From Xylanibacter caecicola (lineage in GTDB: Bacteria; Bacteroidota; Bacteroidia; Bacteroidales; Bacteroidaceae): a stretch of DNA of 64,000 nucleotides. The stretch lies in NCBI RefSeq assembly GCF_013166515.1, contig NZ_JABKKJ010000002.1:62001-126000 (forward strand), read 5' to 3'. Below the pieces are notes generated by a model, which made no database searches, was not told where the DNA came from, and saw only the letters and a list, made by a program, of their open reading frames with translations. Every line of letters begins with the position of its first letter. Within the stretch, counting starts at the first letter, position 1. A program made the position numbers and the translations under genes. This document shows positions 39,991 to 49,533 of the stretch, in pieces.

Positions 39991-41016
39991 TCATCTACTG
40001 CTTCCCCTAACGACAAGCCGTGTTCTTATCACTCGTTTTTCAATTTTGTCGAAAGGACTGATTCCTTCCACCTTATTAATAAGTATGTCGGCTGCCTCTC
40101 TACCAACCTCCACACCGCGTTGCTCCACGGTGGTAAGCTGTGGGTCGCATGCCACGGCACGTTCGCCGTTGGTAAAGCCACACACAGAAATGTCTTCGGG
40201 AATGCGCAGTCCCATACGCTTTGCCGTATACATTACGCCGATAGCCGTATCGTCGTTTACGCAAAAAAAGGCATCCGGGGGGGTAAATTTCTTTAAAATG
40301 GCAGGGGTAATATTCTCAGCGTCAGCACGATTATCACATTCAAATATCAATTGCTCATCCAGTTTCAATCCGGCTTTCAACAGGGCGTCCTTGTATCCGT
40401 TAAACCTGTTTTTGCCGATAACGGCGTTTCCTCTCATGCCATAGAATGCAATTCTTTTGCAACCGGTATTGATGAGATGCGTCACCGCATTGAATGCACC
40501 CATATAATCGTCTACGACAACGAGACTTGCACTCACTCCGGTGCATATCCTGTCGAAAAATACCAATGTCATTCCTTTTGCAATGAGTGATTTGAAATGA
40601 TCGTATACTGTAGTAGCCTTTGCTTGCGACACGATGACTCCGCAAACTTGGTGAGCTTCGAACATCTGGCATAATTGCACTTCACGTTCATAACTTTCCT
40701 TGCTCATTGCTATGATGATACGGTAGTCGCGCTCAGAAGCTCTCTCTTCAATACCGGAGAGTACTGATGAAAAATAATAGTGGGTAAGTTCCGGAACGAT
40801 AACGCCGATAATCTTAACAGGTTTCTTTTTTGAGAAACGGAGTGATTTGGCAATGTCGTTGGGGTAGAAATTATGCTCTGTGGCATATTTCTGTATGGCA
40901 TCACGCTTATCTTCCCTGACACGTTTGTTTCCGCTAAGTGCACGAGATACAGTAGAAACGGATACTCCAAACTTCTCGGCAATATCCTTCATCGTTGTTG
41001 TCTGACTGTCGTTCAT
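39991..41016 (-). CDS. LacI family transcriptional regulator of the starch locus
   Basis: A 341-residue regulator. The N-terminal helix-turn-helix and hinge (about 6-60: TMKDIAEKFGVSVSTVSRAL) are typical of LacI/PurR. The effector domain (about 65-335) has a periplasmic-binding-protein fold, ending TRLVVRGSSR. The likely ligand is maltose or a maltodextrin, by context. It stands between the divergent starch operons, where Bacteroides thetaiotaomicron has SusR instead. A TAnnTTTG element and a LacI-type palindrome lie just upstream. A C7 run in the coding strand (about 40277-40283) is in frame. Confidence 0.92.
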   Translation of the reverse strand: MNDSQTTTMKDIAEKFGVSVSTVSRALSGNKRVREDKRDAIQKYATEHNFYPNDIAKSLRFSKKKPVKIIGVIVPELTHYYFSSVLSGIEERASERDYRIIIAMSKESYEREVQLCQMFEAHQVCGVIVSQAKATTVYDHFKSLIAKGMTLVFFDRICTGVSASLVVVDDYMGAFNAVTHLINTGCKRIAFYGMRGNAVIGKNRFNGYKDALLKAGLKLDEQLIFECDNRADAENITPAILKKFTPPDAFFCVNDDTAIGVMYTAKRMGLRIPEDISVCGFTNGERAVACDPQLTTVEQRGVEVGREAADILINKVEGISPFDKIEKRVIRTRLVVRGSSR

Positions 41017-41040
41017 AGGTTACGTAGTAATTTCCGGGAA

Positions 41041-41048
41041 CAAAGATA
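41041..41048 (-). promoter_or_regulatory. lacI-type gene promoter -7 element
   Basis: The minus strand reads TATCTTTG, 25 bp before the regulator start, giving a leader of about 18 nt. Confidence 0.55.
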
Positions 41049-41102
41049 TAGCAAACTTTTTAATGTTGTTACACACATACCATTCATTTTTGTTAAAGGT
41101 TT

Positions 41103-41116
41103 TGCAAACGTTTGCA
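41103..41116. promoter_or_regulatory. LacI-family operator
   Basis: TGCAAACGTTTGCA is a perfect 14-bp palindrome with the central CG typical of LacI-family operators (MalR/CcpA-like). It lies 55 bp upstream of the lacI -7 element and 56 bp upstream of the susC -7 element, so one bound dimer could control both operons. Confidence 0.8.
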
Positions 41117-41171
41117 CTCGATAAATAAGATATTTATACGTGAACAAGTATTAACGTATAGTAATACATTC

Positions 41172-41179
41172 TATATTTG
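41172..41179 (+). promoter_or_regulatory. susCDEF promoter -7 element
   Basis: TATATTTG, with a leader of about 125 nt to susC. No good -33 element is seen, which fits a promoter that depends on an activator or on relief of repression. Confidence 0.6.
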
Positions 41180-41311
41180 CAGCATAATAATACAATGCCT
41201 AAATAGTGAAACAAAACTTGGTAGATGAAAAATACATCGTAGAGATGCATTCCACATTATAATATATGCATAACTAACAATTTAATAACATAACTAAAAA
41301 TTCAAACAGTA

Positions 41312-44300
41312 ATGAAGCAAGTTAAATTCAAAAATGCTTTAAGGAGTGTTGCGTTGGCAGGCGGCTTATTCCTTACAGCAAGTGCCTTCGGACAGCAACT
41401 TGTCGTGAAGGGACATGTGAAAGACGCTTCTGGCGAACCCATTATCGGAGCAACCGTTCGTGTTGATGGCACAGATGGTGGAACGATAACGGATTTTGAT
41501 GGAAACTTCTCTATCAAGGCTGATGCCAAGTCAGTAATCAAGGTTTCGTATATAGGCTACGAGACGGCATCTGTTAACGCAGGGCAAAGCATGAACATCA
41601 TTCTACAGGAGCAGGGCGGCAACAGTCTGAACGAAGTTGTCGTAATCGGTTACGGCCGTGCCAAGAAAAATGACCTTACAGGTTCAGTTACAGCAATGAA
41701 ACCGGATGAGATGAGTAAGGGTATCACCAATAACGCATCTGATATGCTCGTCGGCAAAATTGCAGGCGTTGATGTACAGACCACAGGTGGAGCTCCTGGA
41801 GCCGGTGCACAGATCAGAATCCGTGGTGGTGCATCTCTCTCCGCAAGCAACGACCCTCTATATGTAATCGATGGTCTGGTAATTGACAACAACACAGCAA
41901 CGGGTATGAGTAATATTCTTGCCAATATTAATCCAAACGATATTGAGACATTCACTGTGTTGAAGAGTGCTTCGGCAACAGCCATCTATGGTTCTCGTGC
42001 CAGCAACGGTGTCATCATTATTACCACGAAGAAAGGACGTAACGGGCAGAAGCCTACTTTTACTTATAACGGAGACATCACTGTTTCTACGGCTCTCAAG
42101 AAATACGACGTTCTGAGTGGTAACGAGTATAGAGACCTCATAGAGTCTTTCGGACTCAGTCGTGACCTTCTTGGAGATGCCAATACCGATTGGCAGGATG
42201 AGATTCTGCGCACAACGGTATCTACAAATCACAGCATCAGTATGCAGGGTGGACTGAAGAATATGCCTTACCGCGTGAGTGCCGGCTATAATATCGGCAA
42301 CGGTATCTTGAAGACAAGTTGGATGCGTCGTTTCAATGCGAGCGTGAATCTTGCACCTTCGTTCTTCGACAAGCACTTGAACTTCAACTTCACAGCCAAG
42401 TATATGTATGAGAAAGACCGCTATGCCGATAGTGGTGCCATAGGAGCGGCTCTTGCAATGGATCCTACACGTCCCGTGCGTGTGTCTGACCCGGAATACA
42501 GTGTGGTGGGCGGCTACTATCAGACATTGGTAAATGCTTCTTATAGTGATCCAGAATGGAAGAAGACTTCATATTCACAGACACCGCAGAACCCCGTGGC
42601 TATGTTGAACAACAAGTATTGTCTTGCCAATTCCCATGACTATAGCGGCAATGCTGAGGTAGATTATAAGATTCATGGATTTGAAGACCTGCATATACAC
42701 GCAAGTCTTGGAGCTCAGTACACCGCGACCGATCAGGAAACCGACATCAGCCGCACTTCCTATAGCAACAACTATTACGGACGTCAGGAATTATTGACAT
42801 ACTATAAGTATAACATCGTAGGTAGCGCATACGCTCAGTATATGCATGAATTCGGCAACCATGACGTTGACATCATGGCAGGTGCAGAACAGTCGCACTA
42901 CCACCGTTCCGGTATTGATAACATGGGTTATGGTATAGACCCTGTGACAGGTGACCGTTTTGATGAGAAAACAAGAAAGGATAGAGAATGGGCAACACAT
43001 AATTCTCTCGTTTCTTATTTCGGACGATTAAACTATAACTTCCTTGACCGCTACCTCGTTACTGCAACGTTCCGTGCTGACGGCTCTTCTCGCTTTAAGA
43101 AGGGTCATAAGTGGGGCTATTTCCCGTCAGCGGCCGTAGCCTGGAAGATTAGCAGCGAGCCGTTCATGAAGAACGCCAAATGGCTCAACGACTTGAAACT
43201 TCGCTTTGACTGGGGTAAGACCGGTCAGCAGAATGGTATCGATGATTTCTCATATGTTCCGGTATACGTAAAGGGCGACCAATATTCACAGTATTCTTTC
43301 GGTGATACGTATTACTATACCATGCGTCCCAACAAGTATAACGAGAAACTTACTTGGGAAAAGACCGAGACATGGAATGTCGGTTTGGACTTCGCTGCCC
43401 TCAATAACAGATTTACTTTCTCTATCGACGGATATATTCGCAATACAAAGGATCTATTGGCTAAAGTGGCAACAGAGGCTGGAGTAACTTTGGGCGACAA
43501 CCTCATACAGAATGTCGGTTCGCTGCGCAACTACGGTCTTGAACTCTCGTTTGATGTTAAACCGATAGTTACAAAAGACTTCACTTGGGACCTCACATAT
43601 AACGTGGGCTGGAACAAGAACAAGATTACTGCTCTCAATGCCGGCGATCGCGATTGGGTTTGGGTAGACGGCACTAATGCTGCACGTGGCAACGATACCA
43701 AGCTACAGCGTAACAAGGTGGGTGAGCCTATTAACTCTTTCTTTGTTTACCAGCAGGTTTATGACGAGAACGGCAAACCTATCGAGGGTGTTTACGTAGA
43801 CCGCGACGGCAACGGCGTTATCGACGATGGAGACCGCTACTACTATAAGAGTCCTGCAGCTGATGTTATCATGGGTCTTACATCTAAGTTCCTCTACAAA
43901 AACTGGGATCTCAGCTTCTCGCTCAGAGCTTCTCTCGGCAATTATGTTTACTACCATGCTCTTGCCAATAGTGCTATCGTTTGCGAACAGGGATTGCGCC
44001 GTCAGGCAGGTGCCTTCTCAAATGTGATATCCGATGCCGTATCTCTCGGATTTACCGGTCAGACAGCTGCAATGAACAGTATCAGCGACTACTTTATCCG
44101 CAATGCTTCATTCTTGAAGTGTTCCAATATTACTTTGGGTTACACCTTCCCTGCACTGCTTAAGTATTCCGGACAGGATTACTTCTCCGGTCGTGTTTAT
44201 TTCACGGTGCAGAATCCGTTCATCATTACCAAGTACAAAGGTCTTGACCCGGAAGTGGCTAATGGTGTTGACAAGGATCCTTATCCGCGTCCAATCAGCT

Positions 44301-44329
44301 TCCAGCTTGGTGTGAACTTTAATTTCTAA
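41312..44329 (+). CDS. susC: SusC-type TonB-dependent outer-membrane transporter
   Basis: A 1005-residue protein. It has a signal peptide (1-27), a carboxypeptidase-regulatory-like domain (about 29-100, VVKGHVKDASGEPIIGATVR), the TonB-box region and plug (NEVVVIGYGRAKKNDLTGSV, about 108-240), then the 22-strand barrel ending FQLGVNFNF. With SusD it forms the pedal-bin transporter that pulls maltooligosaccharides across the outer membrane using TonB energy. First gene of the plus-strand operon; susD follows after 54 bp. Confidence 0.97.
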   Translation: MKQVKFKNALRSVALAGGLFLTASAFGQQLVVKGHVKDASGEPIIGATVRVDGTDGGTITDFDGNFSIKADAKSVIKVSYIGYETASVNAGQSMNIILQEQGGNSLNEVVVIGYGRAKKNDLTGSVTAMKPDEMSKGITNNASDMLVGKIAGVDVQTTGGAPGAGAQIRIRGGASLSASNDPLYVIDGLVIDNNTATGMSNILANINPNDIETFTVLKSASATAIYGSRASNGVIIITTKKGRNGQKPTFTYNGDITVSTALKKYDVLSGNEYRDLIESFGLSRDLLGDANTDWQDEILRTTVSTNHSISMQGGLKNMPYRVSAGYNIGNGILKTSWMRRFNASVNLAPSFFDKHLNFNFTAKYMYEKDRYADSGAIGAALAMDPTRPVRVSDPEYSVVGGYYQTLVNASYSDPEWKKTSYSQTPQNPVAMLNNKYCLANSHDYSGNAEVDYKIHGFEDLHIHASLGAQYTATDQETDISRTSYSNNYYGRQELLTYYKYNIVGSAYAQYMHEFGNHDVDIMAGAEQSHYHRSGIDNMGYGIDPVTGDRFDEKTRKDREWATHNSLVSYFGRLNYNFLDRYLVTATFRADGSSRFKKGHKWGYFPSAAVAWKISSEPFMKNAKWLNDLKLRFDWGKTGQQNGIDDFSYVPVYVKGDQYSQYSFGDTYYYTMRPNKYNEKLTWEKTETWNVGLDFAALNNRFTFSIDGYIRNTKDLLAKVATEAGVTLGDNLIQNVGSLRNYGLELSFDVKPIVTKDFTWDLTYNVGWNKNKITALNAGDRDWVWVDGTNAARGNDTKLQRNKVGEPINSFFVYQQVYDENGKPIEGVYVDRDGNGVIDDGDRYYYKSPAADVIMGLTSKFLYKNWDLSFSLRASLGNYVYYHALANSAIVCEQGLRRQAGAFSNVISDAVSLGFTGQTAAMNSISDYFIRNASFLKCSNITLGYTFPALLKYSGQDYFSGRVYFTVQNPFIITKYKGLDPEVANGVDKDPYPRPISFQLGVNFNF

Positions 44330-44383
44330 GATACAAGTGGATAAGGAAATTAATTCGTCAAATAAATAAAAACGACAATAATT

Positions 44384-46093
44384 ATGAAACATATAGTATT
44401 GAAAAGTGCGGCATTGGCTTTCCTTACATTCGGAACAATGTCTTGTGCCGATGACTTGAATATATCTCCAATAGACCCTAAGACTTCTCCTACATACAAT
44501 GTAGAGGAACTGCTTGCCAAACAATATGGTACGTTGGGACTTACAGGGCAGAAAGGTCCTGACGGCGACGGCGATATGAGCGGTAATGAGGGTGAGAGCG
44601 GTTACTACCGCACAGTGTTTAACCTCAACGAACTCAACTCCGACGAGATACTCTGGGCATGGCAGGACAACGAGGATATGGCACCTATCACTAACATGGC
44701 ATGGACCTCGGCTTCTACACGTGTAAACTGGTGCTATCAGCGTTTGGCTTACGATATAACGCTTCACAACCAGTTTATCAGTGAGCAGACAGGCAAACTC
44801 TCAGACGACCAGATTGCAGAGATTCGTTTCTTGCGCTGTCTGAACTATTATCAGTTCCTCGACCTCTTCCACAGAGCTCCGTTCAAACTTGAGTTCAATG
44901 GCGAACTGCCGGGAGAAAAGGCTGGTATCGACCTGTATAAATGGATTGACGAAGAGCTGACCACTATCGAACCTATGATGAAAGAAGTGGGTACTTATTG
45001 TAATAGCAGTGATTTTGGTCGTGCCGACCGCGGTGCAGCATACGCCCTTCATGCACGTCTCGCTTTGAACGCCATGGTTTATACCGACGGGCAGATAAAC
45101 GATTACAAGAAGGCCAAGGACTATTGCGATAAAATCTTTGAAAGCAATGCTTACGACCTTTGTAAGGTTACAAAGAACGGCTACACAGGTTATCAGCAGC
45201 TCTTTATGGCAGACAACGACGAGAACCCGGAGGCTATGAAAGAGATAATCTTCCCTATCCGTCAAGATGGTGCAAAGACCCGTAACCACGGTGGTTCGAC
45301 TATGCTTATCAACGGTTCTCGTTGCGATGGTATGCCTTATTATTATCAGGTCAACCCATGGCAGTGTATCTTCGCACGTAAAGACCTCGTTGCCAAGTTC
45401 TTGCCGTCTCTCGATGTTGTAAATTCAGACAACGATGCCTGCAAGGCAGCTTACGAGCAGTATTTGAAAGACAACAATCTCGATGCCTCTAAACTTACTG
45501 AGGCTGATGTCCTTCGGATGGATAAAGTGCTCGGTGGTAGCACAGAAGAATTTTTAGACAAGGCGGGCGACGACCGTGCTCTTCTCTATGGTGGCTTTGG
45601 TGGTGGCGTGCGCCGCTTGTCTCCGGACAAGATGATCAAGAACTTCTTCGACGGACTGTCTATCGTGAAGTGGTCAAATGTTCGTTCGGACGGTGCTGCC
45701 GTTCATGGCGACAATTTCTGCGATACGGATATTCCTCTCTTCCGTTTGGGCGAGATTTATCTTACCCGTGCAGAAGCTCGCTATCGTCTTAATGATAAGG
45801 AAGGTGCGCTGAAGGATATTCAGGAGTTGCAGGGGCGTGCTCACAGGAAAAATGTGGCACAGTCTGTAGACCTCAACCTTATCCTCGATGAGTGGTGCCG
45901 CGAGTTCTATCTCGAAGGACGTCGCCGCAGCGACCTCGTACGTTTCGGACTCTATACAAGCAGTCAGTATCTGTGGAGCTTCAAGGGCGGTCAGCCTAAC
46001 GGAGTGGGTGTTGACGCTCACTATAATGTATATCCTATACCTGCCAATGAGATTGCCGGGAACAAGAACTTACATCAAAATCCTAAATATTAA
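44384..46093 (+). CDS. susD: SusD-type starch-binding surface lipoprotein
   Basis: A 569-residue RagB/SusD protein. The lipoprotein signal ends MSC at residue 21, tethering it to the outer membrane surface over SusC. Tetratricopeptide-type helices (about 85-250) and the C-terminal region (LGEIYLTRAEARYRLNDKEG, then WCREFYLEGRRRSDLVRFG) are the family landmarks. It binds helical starch chains. Location after susC and before the susE/susF-like genes makes the substrate assignment fairly safe. Confidence 0.96.
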   Translation: MKHIVLKSAALAFLTFGTMSCADDLNISPIDPKTSPTYNVEELLAKQYGTLGLTGQKGPDGDGDMSGNEGESGYYRTVFNLNELNSDEILWAWQDNEDMAPITNMAWTSASTRVNWCYQRLAYDITLHNQFISEQTGKLSDDQIAEIRFLRCLNYYQFLDLFHRAPFKLEFNGELPGEKAGIDLYKWIDEELTTIEPMMKEVGTYCNSSDFGRADRGAAYALHARLALNAMVYTDGQINDYKKAKDYCDKIFESNAYDLCKVTKNGYTGYQQLFMADNDENPEAMKEIIFPIRQDGAKTRNHGGSTMLINGSRCDGMPYYYQVNPWQCIFARKDLVAKFLPSLDVVNSDNDACKAAYEQYLKDNNLDASKLTEADVLRMDKVLGGSTEEFLDKAGDDRALLYGGFGGGVRRLSPDKMIKNFFDGLSIVKWSNVRSDGAAVHGDNFCDTDIPLFRLGEIYLTRAEARYRLNDKEGALKDIQELQGRAHRKNVAQSVDLNLILDEWCREFYLEGRRRSDLVRFGLYTSSQYLWSFKGGQPNGVGVDAHYNVYPIPANEIAGNKNLHQNPKY

Positions 46094-46145
46094 TTCCAAG
46101 TACGGTGAATTGATAACATGTTTTAATAATTAAAGAATACGTATC

Positions 46146-47336
46146 ATGAAATATATAAATAAATTGATGATGCTTACGTTGCTCGTTATGCCGTTTTTGT
46201 TTGCATCTTGCGACAAAGACGATGACAGCAACCCTACGCTTGACTTGAGCCATGTGGCAGAGGGCTTCGTGCTTAACACTCCGGCGTATGCAGGCAATAC
46301 ATACGACCTTGCCAATTCAGACGGCGTTCAGCTTACATGTACCCAACCAGACTATGGCGACGGGGTTCCATACATTGTGCGCTATTTCGTGCAAGTGTCT
46401 ATAGATCCCACATTTGCCGGGGGCAACAAGGATGCAAAGTTCACAGAACTTTCAACATCTTTCACTACGGCAAAGATGCTTGCCAATGCCCGTGAGATGA
46501 ACGATGCTTTGGTGGATTTGTATCAGGCTGCTAATCCTGATGCAGATATTCCTTCTTCCATGCCTGTTTATGTAAGGTTGCGAGCCATTATTGACGGTTC
46601 TATGATAGAGAACTTGGGCGAGACCTACTCTAACGTTATTACACTGCAGTCTGTACGTGCTGAGTATCAGGCTCCTGATGTGGAGTATCCTGCATGTCTT
46701 TACGTTGTCGGCTCTTCTATCCAGAACGCATGGAGCAGTTGGAAACAAGTGTCTGCCGTTTACGGATTGCCCGGACAGTATTACACCGTGGTTTATGTGC
46801 CGGACGGCGGTTCATTCAAGTGGGGTACATACGAGAGTGATTGGCGCGGATACTCTCGCATCACCGTTGACGACAAGGCAGGTGCCGGTGTTTCCGATAA
46901 CGCGGACGACAATCTTGTTATTGCCAAAGGGGGATGGTATACTCTCCACTTCGAGGGAACAATGAGTGCCGACAAGAAGAGCATTAGCTATACTCTGCAT
47001 ATCCAGCCTGCCGAGGCTTACATCATGGGTGCTGCTGCCGGCGGCGCTTGGGACGAGGCTAATGCGGCTTGGGCACTACAGGCTCCTGCCGACCAGACTG
47101 GAGAGTGGGTTTCTCCTGCATTCGCCGGCAGTGGTGAGCTGCGCGCTTACATCCGCGTTCCCGGATTGGAGTGGTGGCGTACAGAGTTCACTCTCTACAA
47201 AGGTAATGTGTTCTATCGCAAAGATAATATCGTTGATAACTGGGCTTCCAATGTGGGCGAAGAATATTCTGTAAACTGCTCGCCGGGTCAGAAACTATAT
47301 ATCAATTTCGACAAGAACACCGGTGAGGTGAAATAA
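46146..47336 (+). CDS. susE: SusE-type starch-binding lipoprotein
   Basis: A 396-residue lipoprotein. The signal ends FASCDKDDDS with the cysteine at residue 21 and an acidic stretch behind it, as expected for surface export. An N-terminal Ig-like SusE domain (about 30-170) is followed by two carbohydrate-binding domains (starting near YPACLYVVGSSIQNAWSSW and AYIMGAAAGGAWDEANAAW), each rich in exposed tryptophans. It helps retain starch at the cell surface. It is 52 bp after susD. Confidence 0.88.
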   Translation: MKYINKLMMLTLLVMPFLFASCDKDDDSNPTLDLSHVAEGFVLNTPAYAGNTYDLANSDGVQLTCTQPDYGDGVPYIVRYFVQVSIDPTFAGGNKDAKFTELSTSFTTAKMLANAREMNDALVDLYQAANPDADIPSSMPVYVRLRAIIDGSMIENLGETYSNVITLQSVRAEYQAPDVEYPACLYVVGSSIQNAWSSWKQVSAVYGLPGQYYTVVYVPDGGSFKWGTYESDWRGYSRITVDDKAGAGVSDNADDNLVIAKGGWYTLHFEGTMSADKKSISYTLHIQPAEAYIMGAAAGGAWDEANAAWALQAPADQTGEWVSPAFAGSGELRAYIRVPGLEWWRTEFTLYKGNVFYRKDNIVDNWASNVGEEYSVNCSPGQKLYINFDKNTGEVK

Positions 47337-47447
47337 GATTGAAGAAATGAAGTGTAGAAAGAGGATTATAAGTCTTATATATCCTATAATTCTTATCGAT
47401 GTGTAAGTCTTGTAACCCTCTTAAAAAGAATAAAAAATAGAACAACA

Positions 47448-48908
47448 ATGAAAAAGACATTATTATATAGTTTGGCGGCTTTTGTTGGTCTGACCTTCGC
47501 AAGCTGCAACGGTGACTACGATGACTGGACTGCTCCTCAGGGGTGGGGGCAGGAGGATGCCATTACTTTACCCGGCTTTAGTGCTACTGTCGTAGCCGGT
47601 AACATAGACCTTGCCAATCCCGGTCAGGATGTTAAGGTGTTCACACTTTCCGAGGCGGCTTTGCCGGAGGGTACGGAACTTAATAAGACTCGCATGATAA
47701 TAACACCTACAGGCGAGGCTGTTTACAACTTGCCTCAGACCATAGAGGTTAACAACGACGGAGCAGTGGATAGCACAGCTCTTCAGACAGCAGTTGTGAA
47801 GGCATATGGCAAGCGTCCTGAAGCCCGTCCGTTCAAGGCTCATATCTATTCTGATGTAATGGCAAACGGTCAGGCTCTGTTGGTTGATGCAGGCGAGATA
47901 GATATCAATGTAGTTCCAAAGGCTCCGTTCATATCCAAGGCTTATTATTTCATAGGCGACTTCAATGGCTGGACATCGGATGTGACAGAACTTGTGAAGT
48001 ATAAATTCACACATTCTGGCGTTGATGTTTACGAAGACCCCATCTTCACCTATACTGTGACTACAACCAATGCAAACCAGTGCTGGAAGATTATTCCTCA
48101 AGAGAATATCGACGCTAACAATGTTTGGGCACAGGGTGTTGTAGGCACCGTAAGGGACGGCTCAACCGACACAGAAGGTGCGCTCGTGACAGAGAACCCG
48201 CAGGCAGGTAAGTTTGCAGAGCCGGGCACTTATGTCGTGACTCTTAATATGCTTGACTACACATATACAGTCACAAAAGTAGACACTTATTATATGGTAG
48301 GCGGTGTTTACGGTTGGAATGCTGATGCAGCGTCAAAACTTGCCTTCTACAATGAAAGTGGCTCTAAAGCTTCTATAACCACTCAGTGGACCGGTGATGC
48401 AAACTTGAAGATTTGGAACCGTGACAACATCGGCAACTGGGATGTTGCTTGGGGTAGCGTTACGGATGGTGCAACTGATGCAGAGGGTGACCTCATCAAT
48501 AGTGGTGCCAATGCCTTTGTTTGTCCGGAGAAAGGGGCTTACTATACTCTGACTATCGATATGGCTGCAAAGAAATATTTCTGGACAAAACTCGACAATC
48601 AGGAACCTCAGGCTTACACCACTGTAAGTCTTATCGGTGGTTTCAATAATTGGGGCGGAGATGTTGATATGCAGCAGACTGCTTCACACAACTGGTACGT
48701 AAGACATACGTTCAATGCAGGCACAGAAATGAAGTTCCGTTCTAACCACGATTGGAGTTCTACCAACTGGGGTGGCAAGGCAGAGTCTCTTGCAGGTATG
48801 ATATATGCTGCCGAAACCGGTGGTGATAACCTTAATGTTGCTGCTGGAACATACGATATCTACTTCAATGATATTACCGGCAAGTTCCTCTTCGTTGAGG
48901 TTAAGTAA
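47448..48908 (+). CDS. susF: SusF/SusE-family starch-binding lipoprotein
   Basis: A 486-residue lipoprotein with cysteine at residue 20 (LTFASCNGDYDDW). An N-terminal SusE-like domain covers about 25-155. Three tandem starch-binding domains follow, each opening with a similar strand (KAYYFIGDFNGWTSD, YYMVGGVYGWNADA, TVSLIGGFNNWGGD). Three such modules match the SusF layout. It closes the plus-strand operon, 111 bp after susE, and a terminator follows at 49036. Confidence 0.86.
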   Translation: MKKTLLYSLAAFVGLTFASCNGDYDDWTAPQGWGQEDAITLPGFSATVVAGNIDLANPGQDVKVFTLSEAALPEGTELNKTRMIITPTGEAVYNLPQTIEVNNDGAVDSTALQTAVVKAYGKRPEARPFKAHIYSDVMANGQALLVDAGEIDINVVPKAPFISKAYYFIGDFNGWTSDVTELVKYKFTHSGVDVYEDPIFTYTVTTTNANQCWKIIPQENIDANNVWAQGVVGTVRDGSTDTEGALVTENPQAGKFAEPGTYVVTLNMLDYTYTVTKVDTYYMVGGVYGWNADAASKLAFYNESGSKASITTQWTGDANLKIWNRDNIGNWDVAWGSVTDGATDAEGDLINSGANAFVCPEKGAYYTLTIDMAAKKYFWTKLDNQEPQAYTTVSLIGGFNNWGGDVDMQQTASHNWYVRHTFNAGTEMKFRSNHDWSSTNWGGKAESLAGMIYAAETGGDNLNVAAGTYDIYFNDITGKFLFVEVK

Positions 48909-49206
48909 GCATTCTTTTTATTTGGTTGATATATGAAGTTATAAGAGAGTGCTTGCAGTCTAAAGAGGACGGGGCGTGTCAAAACTAAAATGACCTCTCC
49001 GAAAAGTTACAGATGATATCTCTGCAGAACCTAAAAGGGTCGTGTCAAACTCTGTTTTGAGTGATGATACGACTCTTTTTTATAAACCTATAATTTCAAA
49101 AAATCGTTGAACTCATTTTGATTAAACCCCAATCGGTCTAATGACAGATAGGGGTTTAATCTGTCGGCAGAATTATTGATTGTAAGACAGCGATGATTAC
49201 ATTTTC
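48909..49206. other. Intergenic stretch after susF
   Basis: It holds the terminator at 49036-49082. No gene was seen. GTGTCAAA motifs at about 48977 and 49043 are repeated, which may mark an old element remnant. Confidence 0.4.
49036..49082 (+). terminator. susCDEF terminator
   Basis: AGGGTCGTGTCA (49036-49047) pairs with TGATACGACTCT (49064-49075) with G-U pairs allowed, followed by TTTTTT. An inner ACTC/GAGT pair extends the structure. Confidence 0.82.
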
Positions 49207-49294
49207 AAAAGGTGTCCTTTCAGCATGTAAAACATGACCTTTTACCTTCTAAAAGGTTACCTTTAGCACGCCAAAAGGTCGTCTTTTGCAAAGC
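49207..49294. repeat. 22-nt quasi-periodic array C (4 exact-length units)
   Basis: Four units of exactly 22 nt start with AAAA at 49207, 49229, 49251 and 49273. The first 15 bases are AAAAGGTGTCCTTTC, AAAACATGACCTTTT, AAAAGGTTACCTTTA and AAAAGGTCGTCTTTT; the last 7 differ. Each has a dyad of AAAGG/CCTTT type around a 3-5-nt centre. Looser units may continue to about 49360. The remaining 49361-49533 holds no promoter that I can identify for the next gene. Confidence 0.82.
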
Positions 49295-49533
49295 AGTAGG
49301 GAACCGGTGAAAACTGTAAGCAATGCCCCTTTGTATCTGACAAATCGTAAGCATTTGCCTTGAAGAGATACTAGTAATTCCGCTGACGATTGTATCATAT
49401 ATTTGTAGTTTCATTTCATGTCGCTTTTATATGAGTATGGCTGTGTACCATACATGGCATAAAAAACACGGGAAGTATTTGGTTGTTTCATGTAAAATTC
49501 ATATCTTAGCCAACGTAAAAGAAGCAAAGACTT

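Noticed and set aside
40277..40283. G7/C7 run in the LacI-type gene as a phase switch
   Set aside because: The run lies deep in the effector domain of a cytoplasmic regulator and reads in frame; there is no precedent or flanking sign of switching.
49207..49294. CRISPR array as an explanation of the 22-nt periodic arrays
   Set aside because: There are no identical repeats separated by unique spacers; the whole unit varies, the period is too short, and no cas gene is present.
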